NCBI GenBank assembly: GCA_017428385.1
Contig: JAFRQX010000019.1
Location: forward strand, 1-64,000
From: Clostridia bacterium
Lineage (GTDB): Bacteria; Bacillota; Clostridia; Christensenellales; Aristaeellaceae
Direction of reading: 5' to 3'
DNA: 64,000 nt
Made by a program: the position numbers and the translations under genes. Positions within the stretch are counted from its first letter, which is position 1. The number at the start of each line of letters is the position of its first letter. Under the pieces are notes generated by a model, which worked only from the letters and a program-made list of their open reading frames with translations, was not told the origin of the DNA and did not search any database. This document shows positions 1 through 8,632 of the stretch, one piece after another.

Positions 1-29
1 CCGCTCCCGCTCCCGCTCCCGCTCCCGCT
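1..29 (+). repeat. Hexanucleotide tandem repeat CCGCTC
   Basis: Nearly five in-frame copies of the 6-bp unit CCGCTC (CCGCTC x4 plus CCGCT) encode alternating Ala-Pro. The tract touches the window edge, so its real length is unknown. Copy changes would keep the frame and only alter linker length. Confidence 0.8.
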
Positions 30-200
30 GCCACTGCCGCGACTGCGACCTGCTCCGCCTGCGGTGCTGCCATTCCTGCAGGATCCAAGTTCTGTCCTGA
101 ATGCGGTGCCAAACAGGCTGCCGGCAGCTTTTGCGGAAACTGCGGCACTGCTGTCCCCGCCGGAACCAAATTCTGCCCCGAATGCGGCACAAAACTGTAA
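1..200 (+). CDS. C-terminal part of a double-zinc-ribbon protein
   Basis: The reading frame enters from the left edge (codons begin at base 3) and stops at TAA 198-200, so the start and N-terminal part are missing. The visible 65 residues are an Ala-Pro repeat followed by two zinc-knuckle modules: CSAC...CPEC, then CGNC...CPEC. This is the arrangement of the double zinc ribbon (DZR) family. The Ala-Pro stretch is probably a flexible linker between an unseen N-terminal domain and the ribbons. The function of the whole protein cannot be told from this tail. A hairpin terminator follows directly. Confidence 0.75.
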   Translation, partial: APAPAPAPAATAATATCSACGAAIPAGSKFCPECGAKQAAGSFCGNCGTAVPAGTKFCPECGTKL

Positions 201-218
201 TTCAAATACAAACCAAAA

Positions 219-250
219 GGACTGCAGAGGAATCTGCAGTCCCTTTTTTA
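219..250 (+). terminator. Bidirectional intrinsic terminator
   Basis: A perfect 10-bp stem (GGACTGCAGA / TCTGCAGTCC) with a 4-base loop is followed by CTTTTTT on the + strand. On the - strand the same hairpin is followed by TTTT, so it can also end transcription from the leftward gene that stops at 257. Confidence 0.9.
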
Positions 251-256
251 TATAAT

Positions 257-1696
257 TCAGACCGTTGTATAGGCGATACCTTCCTCCCGGGCGTATTCCA
301 TGGCCGAGGATCCGGAATGGACGAAAAGCCTGACGCGGCGGCAGCCGCTGAAGGCATCCGGCTCAATGGAAATTACGGTTTCCGGAATGGTAACGGATAC
401 CAGGTTTTCGCATCCATCAAAGGATTCGTTTTTGATCTTCTCAATCCCCTCCGGAAGCTGTATCCGGTTGAGGTTTTCACAACGGGCAAAAGCCCGGAAG
501 GGAATACTCCTGATACCGGAAGGCAAATCCACAGACTGCAGACTGGCACAGGAACCGAAAATATGGGAACCAATGGTTTCCACAGAATCAGGAATCCTTA
601 TTTCCTCAAGGGAACGGCATCCTTCAAAAGCTGAATCACCGATATAAATCAACCCATCAGGAAGATTGACCGTCTGAAGTGAACCGCAGCCGCTGAAAGC
701 GCATGCGGAAATCATACGGAGGGAATCAGGCATCTCAACGGATTTCAGGGAATTACAGGCATAGAAAACCGAATAATCAATGAGTGTAAGTCCACGGGGC
801 AGTTTTATACCTGTCATTGCGGAACAGCTGTGGAAAGCACCACTGTCTATCCGCACAATGCTGTCCGGCAATTCAATGTTTTTCAGTCCGCGGCATCCAT
901 AGAAAGCTTTGGACTCAATGATCTTTACACTGTCCGGAAGAATAATTTTCTCCGGACGGGAATGTCCGGCGAACGCTTCTTCGGCGATGATTTCGATGCC
1001 ATCCGGAATACGAATTTCCTTATCCGCTTTACCGGAAGCAAAATAGAGCAGCTTGTTTTCCTTTGTATTGATCAGGAAATATCCGTTCATCCGGAATACA
1101 GGATGATGATCCGAAATATCAAACGCGGAAAGGGAAGAGCAGCCGGAAAAGGCGTGATTGCTCAGATCTGTCAGCTGATCGGGCAGATTGATGCCGGTCA
1201 GTGATTCACAGCCGGCAAACGCGTTGTCCTCGATGACGGTAAGCTGATCCGGAAGCTTTATATGCTGGAGACACCGGCATTCTGAAAAGGCTTCCGCGCC
1301 GATCTGTCGCACAGACTGAGGAAGGTCCACAGAGACCAGTGCCGTACAGGACTGAAAACAGCAGGATCCGATTTTTCGGATTCCATCCGGCAGACGGATG
1401 CTGCGCAGGGACTGGCAGCCGGTAAAAGTCCAGTCCTCTATAGTGCGGACAGAATCCGGAATGACAATCTCTTCAAGCGATTCACACCATGAAAAAGCAC
1501 CTTCCCCGATGGAAGTTACAGAGTCAGGAATGACAGCACGCCTGATCTGATAGCACCAGGAAAACGCGTTTTCCGCAATGGAAGTAACCGGCCTTCCTTC
1601 GTACTCGGCCGGGATAAACAGATTTGCGTCAGGAGAATCACAGCTTTCCAGCTGGAAAGTACCATCCCTTTTTCTGCTGAAGACATAATCCGGCAT
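257..1696 (-). CDS. BspA-type leucine-rich-repeat (LRR_5) protein
   Basis: This 479-residue protein is built almost entirely of LRR_5/BspA-like repeats of about 23 residues with the consensus LPDSV..IG..AFSGC.SL. About 17 units are visible. A short non-repeat stretch near residues 190-215 (around HPVFRMNGYFL) resembles the insert seen between repeat blocks in this family. Family members are often surface proteins for protein or host binding. Here there is no signal peptide, membrane helix or sortase motif, so a cytoplasmic binding role is equally possible. The start is ATG with AGAGG upstream. It is last in the leftward run and ends at the 219-250 terminator. Confidence 0.85.
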   Translation of the reverse strand: MPDYVFSRKRDGTFQLESCDSPDANLFIPAEYEGRPVTSIAENAFSWCYQIRRAVIPDSVTSIGEGAFSWCESLEEIVIPDSVRTIEDWTFTGCQSLRSIRLPDGIRKIGSCCFQSCTALVSVDLPQSVRQIGAEAFSECRCLQHIKLPDQLTVIEDNAFAGCESLTGINLPDQLTDLSNHAFSGCSSLSAFDISDHHPVFRMNGYFLINTKENKLLYFASGKADKEIRIPDGIEIIAEEAFAGHSRPEKIILPDSVKIIESKAFYGCRGLKNIELPDSIVRIDSGAFHSCSAMTGIKLPRGLTLIDYSVFYACNSLKSVEMPDSLRMISACAFSGCGSLQTVNLPDGLIYIGDSAFEGCRSLEEIRIPDSVETIGSHIFGSCASLQSVDLPSGIRSIPFRAFARCENLNRIQLPEGIEKIKNESFDGCENLVSVTIPETVISIEPDAFSGCRRVRLFVHSGSSAMEYAREEGIAYTTV

Positions 1697-1736
1697 TCAC
1701 AGAACCTCTCATCACAAAATTATCAAAAATCCCAGA

Positions 1737-2678
1737 TCAGGAAAGCATGGAAGCACCGATCATACCGGCCTCAGAGCCAAGAACAGCAAGCCGGACAGCG
1801 GGAAGGGGCTGATCATTGAACAGAACATACTGCGGGAATTCACGAACCAGTGGATCCAGGAGATCCTTTCCGGCCTTGCTGACACCGCCGCCAAGGACAA
1901 CGACTTCCGGATCCAGCAGATTAATAACGCTGGCTACAGCCTGGGCCAGGAAGCTGATATAACGCTGATAAACGGCAATGGCTGTTTCATCCTTTTCCTT
2001 TGAGGCATCAAAAACTGTTTTTGCCTCGATTCTGGAAGGATCTCCGCCTGCAATCGAAAGAATTTTTGATTCCGGATGCTCAGCCACGGCTTCACGCGCC
2101 ATTCTGATTAGCGCAGTGGCGGAACAATAACGCTCAAGGCAGCCATGATTGCCGCAGGTACAGGGAACACCGTCCAGATCAAGAATGACATGGCCCAGTT
2201 CACCGCCGATACCGTGGGCGCCCTTCCAGATCTGTCCGTTGATGATAATCCCGCTGCCGATGCCGGTACCGATGGTAATGAATACACTGGAAGAAGTACC
2301 GGCGCTGACACCGGCAACGCTCTCCGCCAGCGCGGCCACATTGGCATCATTGTCAATGAAAACAGGTTTATCCAGATAGCGCTGGAAAACTTCACGGAAA
2401 GGAACATGATTCCATCCCATATTGGTACATTTGATGATTTCGCCGGTTTCAGAAGAAGCAATGCCGGGAATCCCGACACCGACAGATTCAATATCATCGG
2501 GGGAAAGCCCTGCTTTTTCAACCGTGGAAAGGACACAGTCCACAATCCTTTTCACCTGATCCTCAAACGGTATATCCGTCACCGTAGGGATGGAGCCTTC
2601 CTGGATAATCTGTATTTTTTCATCAACAATACCAATTTTGATTCCTGTGCCGCCGACATCAATACCAACCCTGATCAT
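1737..2678 (-). CDS. ROK-family sugar kinase (probable glucokinase)
   Basis: The 313-residue protein opens with the ATP-binding motif DVGGTGIKIG and carries the ROK zinc signature CTCGNHGCLE near residue 180, so it is a ROK kinase rather than a repressor (no N-terminal HTH). Family members phosphorylate glucose or N-acylhexosamines with ATP in the cytoplasm. Glucokinase is the usual role for a housekeeping copy in Bacillota, but substrate cannot be read from sequence. I chose the ATG at 2678 because AGGAGG lies 11 bases ahead; a longer frame exists but would overlap hprK. It lies 19 bases after hprK, so the two are probably co-transcribed. Confidence 0.85.
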   Translation of the reverse strand: MIRVGIDVGGTGIKIGIVDEKIQIIQEGSIPTVTDIPFEDQVKRIVDCVLSTVEKAGLSPDDIESVGVGIPGIASSETGEIIKCTNMGWNHVPFREVFQRYLDKPVFIDNDANVAALAESVAGVSAGTSSSVFITIGTGIGSGIIINGQIWKGAHGIGGELGHVILDLDGVPCTCGNHGCLERYCSATALIRMAREAVAEHPESKILSIAGGDPSRIEAKTVFDASKEKDETAIAVYQRYISFLAQAVASVINLLDPEVVVLGGGVSKAGKDLLDPLVREFPQYVLFNDQPLPAVRLAVLGSEAGMIGASMLS

Positions 2679-2697
2679 TTTGTTTTCCTGCCTCCTG

Positions 2698-3609
2698 TTA
2701 ATCGTTTGTATCGTCCTGTAAAACGGAAAGAAGTTCCCGGGCCGCATTATAGCCTGTTCTCTTCAGGCTGAGGTTCCTTGCGGCCACCTCAACAATAATC
2801 GCAAGATTACGACCCGGTTTGATCGGCATCAACTGGTGGGGAACGCGTACCCCCATAATTTCGATCTCATCATCCTGAAGCCCGATCCGGTCATAAGCCT
2901 TGTTTTCGTCCCAGGTTTCCAGCTCAATAATCAGATCAATGGACTTGCTGATCGCAACCGCACCGATGCCGTACATCGCCTTGATATCGATGACGCCGAT
3001 ACCCCTGATTTCCATCAGATGACGTATTTTTTCCGGACAGGTGCCGATGAGCCTGTCATCAGCAATCCTGCAGATATCCACCACGTCGTCCGCTACCAGC
3101 TGATGGCCGCGCTTGATCAGTTCAAGCGCCGCCTCGCTTTTACCGACACCGCTTTTCCCGGAGAGGAATACGCCGACGCCGTATACGTCCACGAGGACTC
3201 CGTGACGCGTGATATGGGGCGCGAGACGCCGGTTGAGATAGTTAATGGCCATGGCCGTAAATTTACTTGTGACCATGGGACTTGAATAAACAGGTACGTC
3301 GTGCGCCCTGGCCGCGGCAATGAACTCCGAAGGGGGAGTCAGGCTCCGGCAGATAATAATGCAGGGAACCGGATAACTGAAGTATTTTTCCAGGATTTCC
3401 TTCCTGGCTTCCGAAGACTGTTTTTCCAGGTAAGCCATTTCCACCTTACCGATGAGCTGCGGGCGCTCAAAGGCGAAAAACTCATAAAATCCGCAGAATT
3501 GCATGCCGGGCCTGTTCAGATCGGGCGTACGGATATCCCATTCCGTCCTGGTAGACGGGCTCAGGCATTCCAGGTGCAGGGCAGTTTCAAAATCCCTGGC
3601 AGAAATCAT
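2698..3609 (-). CDS. hprK: HPr kinase/phosphorylase
   Basis: This 303-residue protein matches bifunctional HPr(Ser) kinase/phosphorylase, which phosphorylates Ser46 of HPr (or Crh) and so links sugar flux to catabolite repression. The N-terminal DRTGG-like domain is followed by the catalytic His in HGVLVDVYG (about residue 136), Walker A GKSGVGKS (151-158) and the HprK signature EIRGIGVIDI. The start at 3609 is set by GGAGGTG six bases ahead. No ptsH or PTS gene is in the window, so the target is elsewhere. The kinase sits between two sugar-kinase genes, with the ROK gene directly downstream. Confidence 0.95.
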   Translation of the reverse strand: MISARDFETALHLECLSPSTRTEWDIRTPDLNRPGMQFCGFYEFFAFERPQLIGKVEMAYLEKQSSEARKEILEKYFSYPVPCIIICRSLTPPSEFIAAARAHDVPVYSSPMVTSKFTAMAINYLNRRLAPHITRHGVLVDVYGVGVFLSGKSGVGKSEAALELIKRGHQLVADDVVDICRIADDRLIGTCPEKIRHLMEIRGIGVIDIKAMYGIGAVAISKSIDLIIELETWDENKAYDRIGLQDDEIEIMGVRVPHQLMPIKPGRNLAIIVEVAARNLSLKRTGYNAARELLSVLQDDTND

Positions 3610-3680
3610 GAAAGCACCTCCGTGAGGATCTGTCACAATGAAAATCCAAACACACTGTCTGTTAATGACTTTCACAGACT

Positions 3681-3689
3681 ATCATATCA
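3681..3689 (-). promoter_or_regulatory. Extended -10 promoter ahead of hprK
   Basis: On the - strand TGATATGAT reads as an extended -10 (TGn-TATGAT), about 70 bases before the hprK start. No good -35 is present 17 bases further upstream. Confidence 0.45.
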
Positions 3690-3768
3690 CAAAAACAGGA
3701 CAGAATGTATATTTTTCAAAGAATTGTATCGTTATAAATAAACAAAATGAAATTATGTCAGAAGTCGA

Positions 3769-5358
3769 TCAGCCGCGGAAATGCTCTGCCGCTTCCTTCT
3801 GGGCGGGAATGCAGCTGACAAAGCGGTCCATGTACCGATTGAAGCCTTCTTCATCGGCGGGATCAGGCGCAACGGTCATCTGCTTCATGCCGGCGAAGAC
3901 ACGATTCTGGAGATAATCTTCCAATGTTTCATCTGCATTCTTATAAACGAGGTAATCAGCGAGCAGCGCAATACCCCAGGCGCCGCCTTCACCGGCAGTC
4001 TCCATCACGGTAACCGGGGCATGAATAGCGGCGGCAAGATAGTTCTGGCCGACGCCCTCTGTCTTAAAGAGTCCGCCGTGACCATACACACAGTCAATGG
4101 CCACTTTCTCACGATTCATGATTTCCATACCGTATTTCAGCGTTTCCATGCTGGCATAAATCTGAGCGCGCATAAAATTGGCCAGATTCATGGAGGCATC
4201 CGGAAGCCTGAGGAACATGGGACGGCCTTCCGTGAGCCCTGTCACAGGTTCACCGGCAAGATAATTGAAGTTGACAAGGCCGCCGCAGTCGCGATCTGCC
4301 TCCAGGGATTTTTTGAAAAGTTTTGTAAAGGTTTCACCGGCATCTGTTTTGAGTCCCATCAGGTCTGCGAATTCCCGGAAGAGGGAAACCCAGGCGTTGA
4401 TATCGCTGGTGCAGCTGTTGCAATGAACCATGCCCACCTGTTTACCGGCCGGAGTGGTAACAATATCGATTTCCGGGTACACTTTGTTCATCGGTTTTTC
4501 GAGAACGATCATGCTGAAGATGGAAGTACCGGCGCTGACATTGCCTGTTCTGGCCCGGACACTGTTTGTAGCGGCCATGCCGGTACCGGCATCACCCTCC
4601 GGAGGGCAGAGCGGACAGCCGGGTTCCAGATCTCCTTCAGGATCCAGAAGAGCAGCGCCCTTTTCAGTCAGATAACCGGCATTTTCGCCCGCGACTAGCA
4701 CACGGGGAAGAATATCCGCCAGCTTCCAGGGGAACTTTTTATCGGCAATCAGCTTATCAAAAGCGCTGACCATGGACGCGTCATAGGTGCATGTATCGGA
4801 ATCAATAGGCATCATACCGCTGGCATCGCCGACACCGAGCACTTTCTCGCCGGTGAGCAGATAATGAATCCAGCCAGCCAGCGTGGTCAGGAATGTGATA
4901 TCCTTCACATGGGATTCATCATTCAGGATCGCCTGGTAAAGATGGCTCAGGCTCCAGCGCTGCGGCATATTGAAAGAGAACAGATTTGTCAGTTCCTCCG
5001 CCGCCTGACCGGTAATGGTATTACGCCAGGTACGGAAAGGAACAAGCAGATTCATCCCGCTGTCAAAAGGAAGATATCCGTGCATCATCGCGCTGATGCC
5101 CAGGCCGGCGATCTTCGTGAGTTTTATCTGATAACGGGTGAAAACGTCCTTTTTCAGATCAGCGTAGCTGGACTGCAGGCCGGAAAGGATCGCTTCCTCA
5201 CTGTAAGTCCAGATTCCGTCCACATAATCGTTTTCCCACTCGTGGCTGCCGCTGGCAATCACCTCATGGTTACTGTTGATCAGAACGCTTTTGATGCGGG
5301 TGGAACCGAATTCGATACCCAGAATCGCTTTGCCGTTTTGAATCTGTTCAATACTCAT
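3769..5358 (-). CDS. FGGY-family carbohydrate kinase
   Basis: The 529-residue protein has the FGGY two-domain fold. The N-terminal motif ILGIEFGSTRIKSVLI forms the ATP phosphate loop, and the C-terminal half has the conserved AETAGEGGAWGIALLADY-like segment near residue 455. Such enzymes phosphorylate pentuloses or related sugars in the cytoplasm. It resembles the xylulokinase/L-ribulokinase-like group, but the substrate cannot be fixed without an isomerase or epimerase partner, and none is adjacent. The start ATG at 5358 has AGGAG nine bases upstream. A well-formed promoter lies 40-70 bases upstream, and a 159-bp gap separates it from hprK. Confidence 0.85.
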   Translation of the reverse strand: MSIEQIQNGKAILGIEFGSTRIKSVLINSNHEVIASGSHEWENDYVDGIWTYSEEAILSGLQSSYADLKKDVFTRYQIKLTKIAGLGISAMMHGYLPFDSGMNLLVPFRTWRNTITGQAAEELTNLFSFNMPQRWSLSHLYQAILNDESHVKDITFLTTLAGWIHYLLTGEKVLGVGDASGMMPIDSDTCTYDASMVSAFDKLIADKKFPWKLADILPRVLVAGENAGYLTEKGAALLDPEGDLEPGCPLCPPEGDAGTGMAATNSVRARTGNVSAGTSIFSMIVLEKPMNKVYPEIDIVTTPAGKQVGMVHCNSCTSDINAWVSLFREFADLMGLKTDAGETFTKLFKKSLEADRDCGGLVNFNYLAGEPVTGLTEGRPMFLRLPDASMNLANFMRAQIYASMETLKYGMEIMNREKVAIDCVYGHGGLFKTEGVGQNYLAAAIHAPVTVMETAGEGGAWGIALLADYLVYKNADETLEDYLQNRVFAGMKQMTVAPDPADEEGFNRYMDRFVSCIPAQKEAAEHFRG

Positions 5359-5401
5359 TGTACATGCTCCTTTTGAATATATTCATATCCCATTTGACTG
5401 A

Positions 5402-5430
5402 ATCGTATCACATTGATTTTACCCTGTAAA
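5402..5430 (-). promoter_or_regulatory. Sigma-A promoter for the FGGY kinase
   Basis: On the - strand TTTACA and TACGAT are spaced by 17 bases, and the -10 is extended by TGA. It points into the kinase gene at 5358. Confidence 0.65.
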
Positions 5431-5536
5431 GGTGAAGATTATTGCGTTCCGGTTCATTCTTACATGACAGTATGAATCTTTTAATCTGATTTTCATATTC
5501 TTTTTGCCTGGTTTTCAGAACAGCTGATTAAATATG

Positions 5537-5545
5537 TGATATTAT
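5537..5545 (+). promoter_or_regulatory. Extended -10 ahead of the UBA-like membrane protein
   Basis: TGATATTAT forms an extended -10 about 40 bases before the start at 5585. No convincing -35 is seen. Confidence 0.4.
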
Positions 5546-5584
5546 ACCATTGCCGAAAGGAACGGCAGGAAAGGAGAGCATCAG

Positions 5585-6400
5585 ATGGAAACTTACACCA
5601 TCGAGGACATCGAACTGCTCAGGAAAAAAAGCGGTCTGAGTTATCAGGAAGCCGTCGCTCTGCTTGATTATCACAACGGCAATCTCGCAAGGGCTCTGAT
5701 CGATCTTGAAAAAAGCGGCAGACTGAAAGAAGATAACACTGAGAAAGAAGGAACACGTACCATGAGCGAAACCGGAAAGAAGAATGACACCAAAGACAAG
5801 GCGCTGGGTTTCCTGCAGAAGCTGTACCGCAGCCGGGTCAAAATCCGCAAGGGCGATACCAGCATTGTGAACGTATCCGTTCTGTTTGCAGGACTGTGCC
5901 TGCTGCTTGCGCCGCATATGACCATCGCCGGCGTGATTGTATCAATGATCCTGGGCTATCAGTTTTCCTTTACGGGTATGGATCCCGATTTTTCCACAGA
6001 CAGCCTGGAGAAAATGGTGAGAAACGCTGCCCAGAACGCAAAAACCTCCGTATCCAGCGTCGTTCACACCATCACGGAAGAGTCCAAGGGACATGCAGCC
6101 AAGACTTCCGCAGCTTCCCATCTCTTCAAGGAAGAGAAAACGCAGCCTGAAAAGAAGGAAGAAATCAAAATGGACGTTGATAAAGCTTCCGAAAGCTTAA
6201 AGCAGCAGGCCAAGGAAATTGAAGAAACCATGGATTCCTTCTTCAACAGCAATCCTGCCGCAGTGAACGCCCACAGCGCATACTCCGCAGCCACCTCCAG
6301 CGTACCGACGATCCAGGTTCCGGTTCAGACAGAAACCCGGGACGGCAACGTTGAAACAAACGATGATGAAGACGGATATTCTTCCGTTACCATCGGCTGA
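5585..6400 (+). CDS. UBA-like (DUF4342-type) membrane protein
   Basis: The 271-residue protein begins with a short UBA-like helical module (about residues 1-48, pattern IELLRKKSGLSYQEAVALLD...NGNLARALIDLE) as in DUF4342. A basic linker leads to a hydrophobic region (about 98-130) that makes one or two membrane spans. The remainder is a long polar, Lys/Glu/Ser-rich tail without recognised domain. In translation factor EF-Ts and related proteins the UBA fold binds partner proteins, so a membrane-anchored adaptor is plausible, but no function is known to me. The start has GGAAAGGAG eleven bases upstream. It is followed by a strong hairpin and then the response regulator. Confidence 0.75.
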   Translation: METYTIEDIELLRKKSGLSYQEAVALLDYHNGNLARALIDLEKSGRLKEDNTEKEGTRTMSETGKKNDTKDKALGFLQKLYRSRVKIRKGDTSIVNVSVLFAGLCLLLAPHMTIAGVIVSMILGYQFSFTGMDPDFSTDSLEKMVRNAAQNAKTSVSSVVHTITEESKGHAAKTSAASHLFKEEKTQPEKKEEIKMDVDKASESLKQQAKEIEETMDSFFNSNPAAVNAHSAYSAATSSVPTIQVPVQTETRDGNVETNDDEDGYSSVTIG

Positions 6401-6410
6401 TGATAAAGAG

Positions 6411-6443
6411 CAGAAACGGTAATCTGACAGGTTACCGTTTCTG
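6411..6443. repeat. 12-bp perfect inverted repeat
   Basis: CAGAAACGGTAA and TTACCGTTTCTG pair perfectly around a 9-base loop between the UBA-like gene and the response regulator. No T-run follows on either strand, so it is either a U-less terminator/processing hairpin or a mRNA-stabilising stem. Confidence 0.7.
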
Positions 6444-6478
6444 ATGCTATTCCGGAGCAGGGAAAGGACAGGATTCAG

Positions 6479-7183
6479 ATGTCGAAGATACTCATTGTGG
6501 AAGATGAAAAGAAAATAGCCCGGTTTCTGGAGCTGGAGCTGAAACATGAAGGATATGACGTTATCACAGCGTTTGACGGAAGAAGCGGGCTGGATACTGC
6601 ACTGGAGGAAAATCCCGATCTCCTGATCCTTGATCTTATGCTGCCGGAACTCAGCGGCATCGAAGTCTGCAGACGGCTGCGTCACACAAGCGACGTGCCG
6701 ATCATCATGCTGACAGCCAAGGATGACGTATCCGACAAGGTGATGGGGCTGGATATGGGAGCGGACGACTATGTGACAAAACCCTTCGCCATTGAGGAAC
6801 TGCTGGCAAGAATCCGTGTCGCGCTGAAGAAAAACCGTATGCGGAATACGCCGGCAGTACCGGAAGATGACCACATCCTGAAAGCAGGCTGCATCAGCAT
6901 CGATACAGCCTCCTGGCAGGTGAAAGTTAAGGGAGAGCCGGTATCGCTGACCAAAAAGGAATTCGACACCCTGAAATACCTGATGGAACACAAGGGAACA
7001 GCCGTTACCCGGGATAAACTGATGAACGAAGTATGGGGATACGACTACTTCGGAGACTCCAATATTGTCGACGTTTACATCCGTTACCTCCGGCACAAGA
7101 TCGATGATCAGTTCAACATCAAGACCATCCATACCATTCGTTCCGTAGGATATTTATTCGATTATGAAGAAGAACAAGAATAA
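6479..7183 (+). CDS. OmpR/PhoB-family response regulator
   Basis: The 234-residue protein has a receiver domain (about 1-118) with acidic pocket E8/D9, phospho-acceptor D52 in LLILDLMLPE, and the conserved Lys in VTKPF. A winged-helix DNA-binding domain (about 135-230) follows, with EVWGYDYFGDSNIVDVYIRYLR as recognition region. It would bind promoter DNA once phosphorylated by the kinase encoded next; the genes overlap by 20 bases. Sequence is ArlR/CutR-like, but the regulon is unknown. The start ATG has AAAGGA 10 bases upstream. Confidence 0.95.
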   Translation: MSKILIVEDEKKIARFLELELKHEGYDVITAFDGRSGLDTALEENPDLLILDLMLPELSGIEVCRRLRHTSDVPIIMLTAKDDVSDKVMGLDMGADDYVTKPFAIEELLARIRVALKKNRMRNTPAVPEDDHILKAGCISIDTASWQVKVKGEPVSLTKKEFDTLKYLMEHKGTAVTRDKLMNEVWGYDYFGDSNIVDVYIRYLRHKIDDQFNIKTIHTIRSVGYLFDYEEEQE

Positions 7184-8627
7184 GAATAAAATCAAAAACA
7201 AAAAGACGAAACAGAAGGACGTCACGGAACGCGAACTTGTGCTGGCAAACAAGGTGAGCGGAAGCCTGCACGGCGGCGTCAGCCGGATCAGGCTGTCGCT
7301 GGCCTTCAGGATTGCCCTGCATTATTGTTTCCAGCTGTTCCGCAGTTTTATCCCTGTTGCGATCATTCTGTCCATTGTTTTCTGTTTCTGCATCGCCATT
7401 CCGGTTTCCCAGGAACTGAAGGAGCTGATTCCCGTTCGGGTCATTGAAGCGGAAAGGACTGAAACAGAGCAGGCGATAGAAGAACCTGCAGGGGAAGCCG
7501 AACCACAGACAGTAAGCAGGGGATACCTGACAGCGCAGATGACCGGGGAGCTTCCGGAAGAAGACTTCTTCCAGCGGCTTTCCCGTAATATGTCCCTCAT
7601 GTTCGGCAGGATGTTCAGCCAGCAGCAGTTCCGTTTCTTTTATACGGAAAACAGCCGGAACTGGATAGTGACCCTGAATATCCATTACCTGTGGATCACC
7701 TGGATGCTCCTGATGGGCGGACTGCTGCTGTGCGACCTGTTCCGTATCATCTATTTCTTCCGGCACGACCAGAGACTGAACAAACGGGTTCTGGCCCCGA
7801 TCCGCGATATTACTTCCATGGCGGAAACCCTGTCCGAAAGCAACCTTTCCAACCGCATCAATATTGCGGGAACCAAAAATGAACTGAAAGACCTGGCAAC
7901 GGTCATCAACAGGATGCTGGACCGGATTGAACGCAGCTATAACAGCCAGAAACAATTCGTTTCCGACGCCAGCCATGAGCTGAGAACGCCCATCTCGGTT
8001 ATCCGTGGATATACGGACATGCTGAAACGCTGGGGCAAGGACGATCCGGAAATCCTGGATGAAGGGATAACCGCCATCTCCCAGGAAACAGAAAGCATGA
8101 AGGATCTGGTGGAAAGCCTCCTGTTCCTGGCACGGCATGACAAGAAAACCCTGATGATGGAAATGTCTTCCTTTGACCCGACAGAACTGATCCAGGAAAT
8201 TCAAAAGGAAGAAACCATGGTTCATACCGGATATCATTTTGATACAGCGCGGATGGATCCCCTTACAATCACCGCGGACAGAAATATGATGAAACAAGTG
8301 CTGCGGATCCTTTGCGACAACGCGGTCAAGTATTCCGCGCCAGGTTCAACGGTAACGCTGTCCTGTACGAACGAGCAGGGCGGTAACTGCTGCCTGTCGG
8401 TGAAGGACGAAGGGCAGGGTATTTCACAGGAAGAGCTGCCAAAGATCTTTGAACGTTTCTACAGGAGTGATAAGGCAAGGCAGTCGGAAACCGGCGGACA
8501 CGGCCTGGGGCTGAGCATTGCGAGAATCATTGTAGTCGCCCATAAAGGAAAGCTCCGGGTTCGTTCCAAACCCGGATGCGGTTCCATCTTTTCCATTATA
8601 CTTCCGAAGGGTACAGACAAGGAATAA
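7164..8627 (+). CDS. Sensor histidine kinase (two-component system)
   Basis: The 487-residue membrane kinase has a very Lys-rich cytoplasmic start, a first span near residues 62-84, an extracytoplasmic sensor loop of about 80 residues and a second span near 170-197. A HAMP linker follows, then a HisKA domain with the phospho-acceptor His in SHELRTP (H271), and an HATPase_c domain with N, G1 (DEGQGIS) and G2 (GGHGLGLS) boxes. It partners the upstream regulator by overlap. The loop has no recognised ligand fold. The adjacent cell-wall genes (carboxypeptidase, UppP) make an envelope signal plausible, as inference only. Confidence 0.93.
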   Translation: MKKNKNKNKIKNKKTKQKDVTERELVLANKVSGSLHGGVSRIRLSLAFRIALHYCFQLFRSFIPVAIILSIVFCFCIAIPVSQELKELIPVRVIEAERTETEQAIEEPAGEAEPQTVSRGYLTAQMTGELPEEDFFQRLSRNMSLMFGRMFSQQQFRFFYTENSRNWIVTLNIHYLWITWMLLMGGLLLCDLFRIIYFFRHDQRLNKRVLAPIRDITSMAETLSESNLSNRINIAGTKNELKDLATVINRMLDRIERSYNSQKQFVSDASHELRTPISVIRGYTDMLKRWGKDDPEILDEGITAISQETESMKDLVESLLFLARHDKKTLMMEMSSFDPTELIQEIQKEETMVHTGYHFDTARMDPLTITADRNMMKQVLRILCDNAVKYSAPGSTVTLSCTNEQGGNCCLSVKDEGQGISQEELPKIFERFYRSDKARQSETGGHGLGLSIARIIVVAHKGKLRVRSKPGCGSIFSIILPKGTDKE

Positions 8628-8632
8628 ACTGG

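Noticed and set aside
2679..2747. Upstream extension of the ROK kinase start
   Set aside because: It would overlap hprK and adds residues without family match; AGGAGG favours the ATG at 2678.
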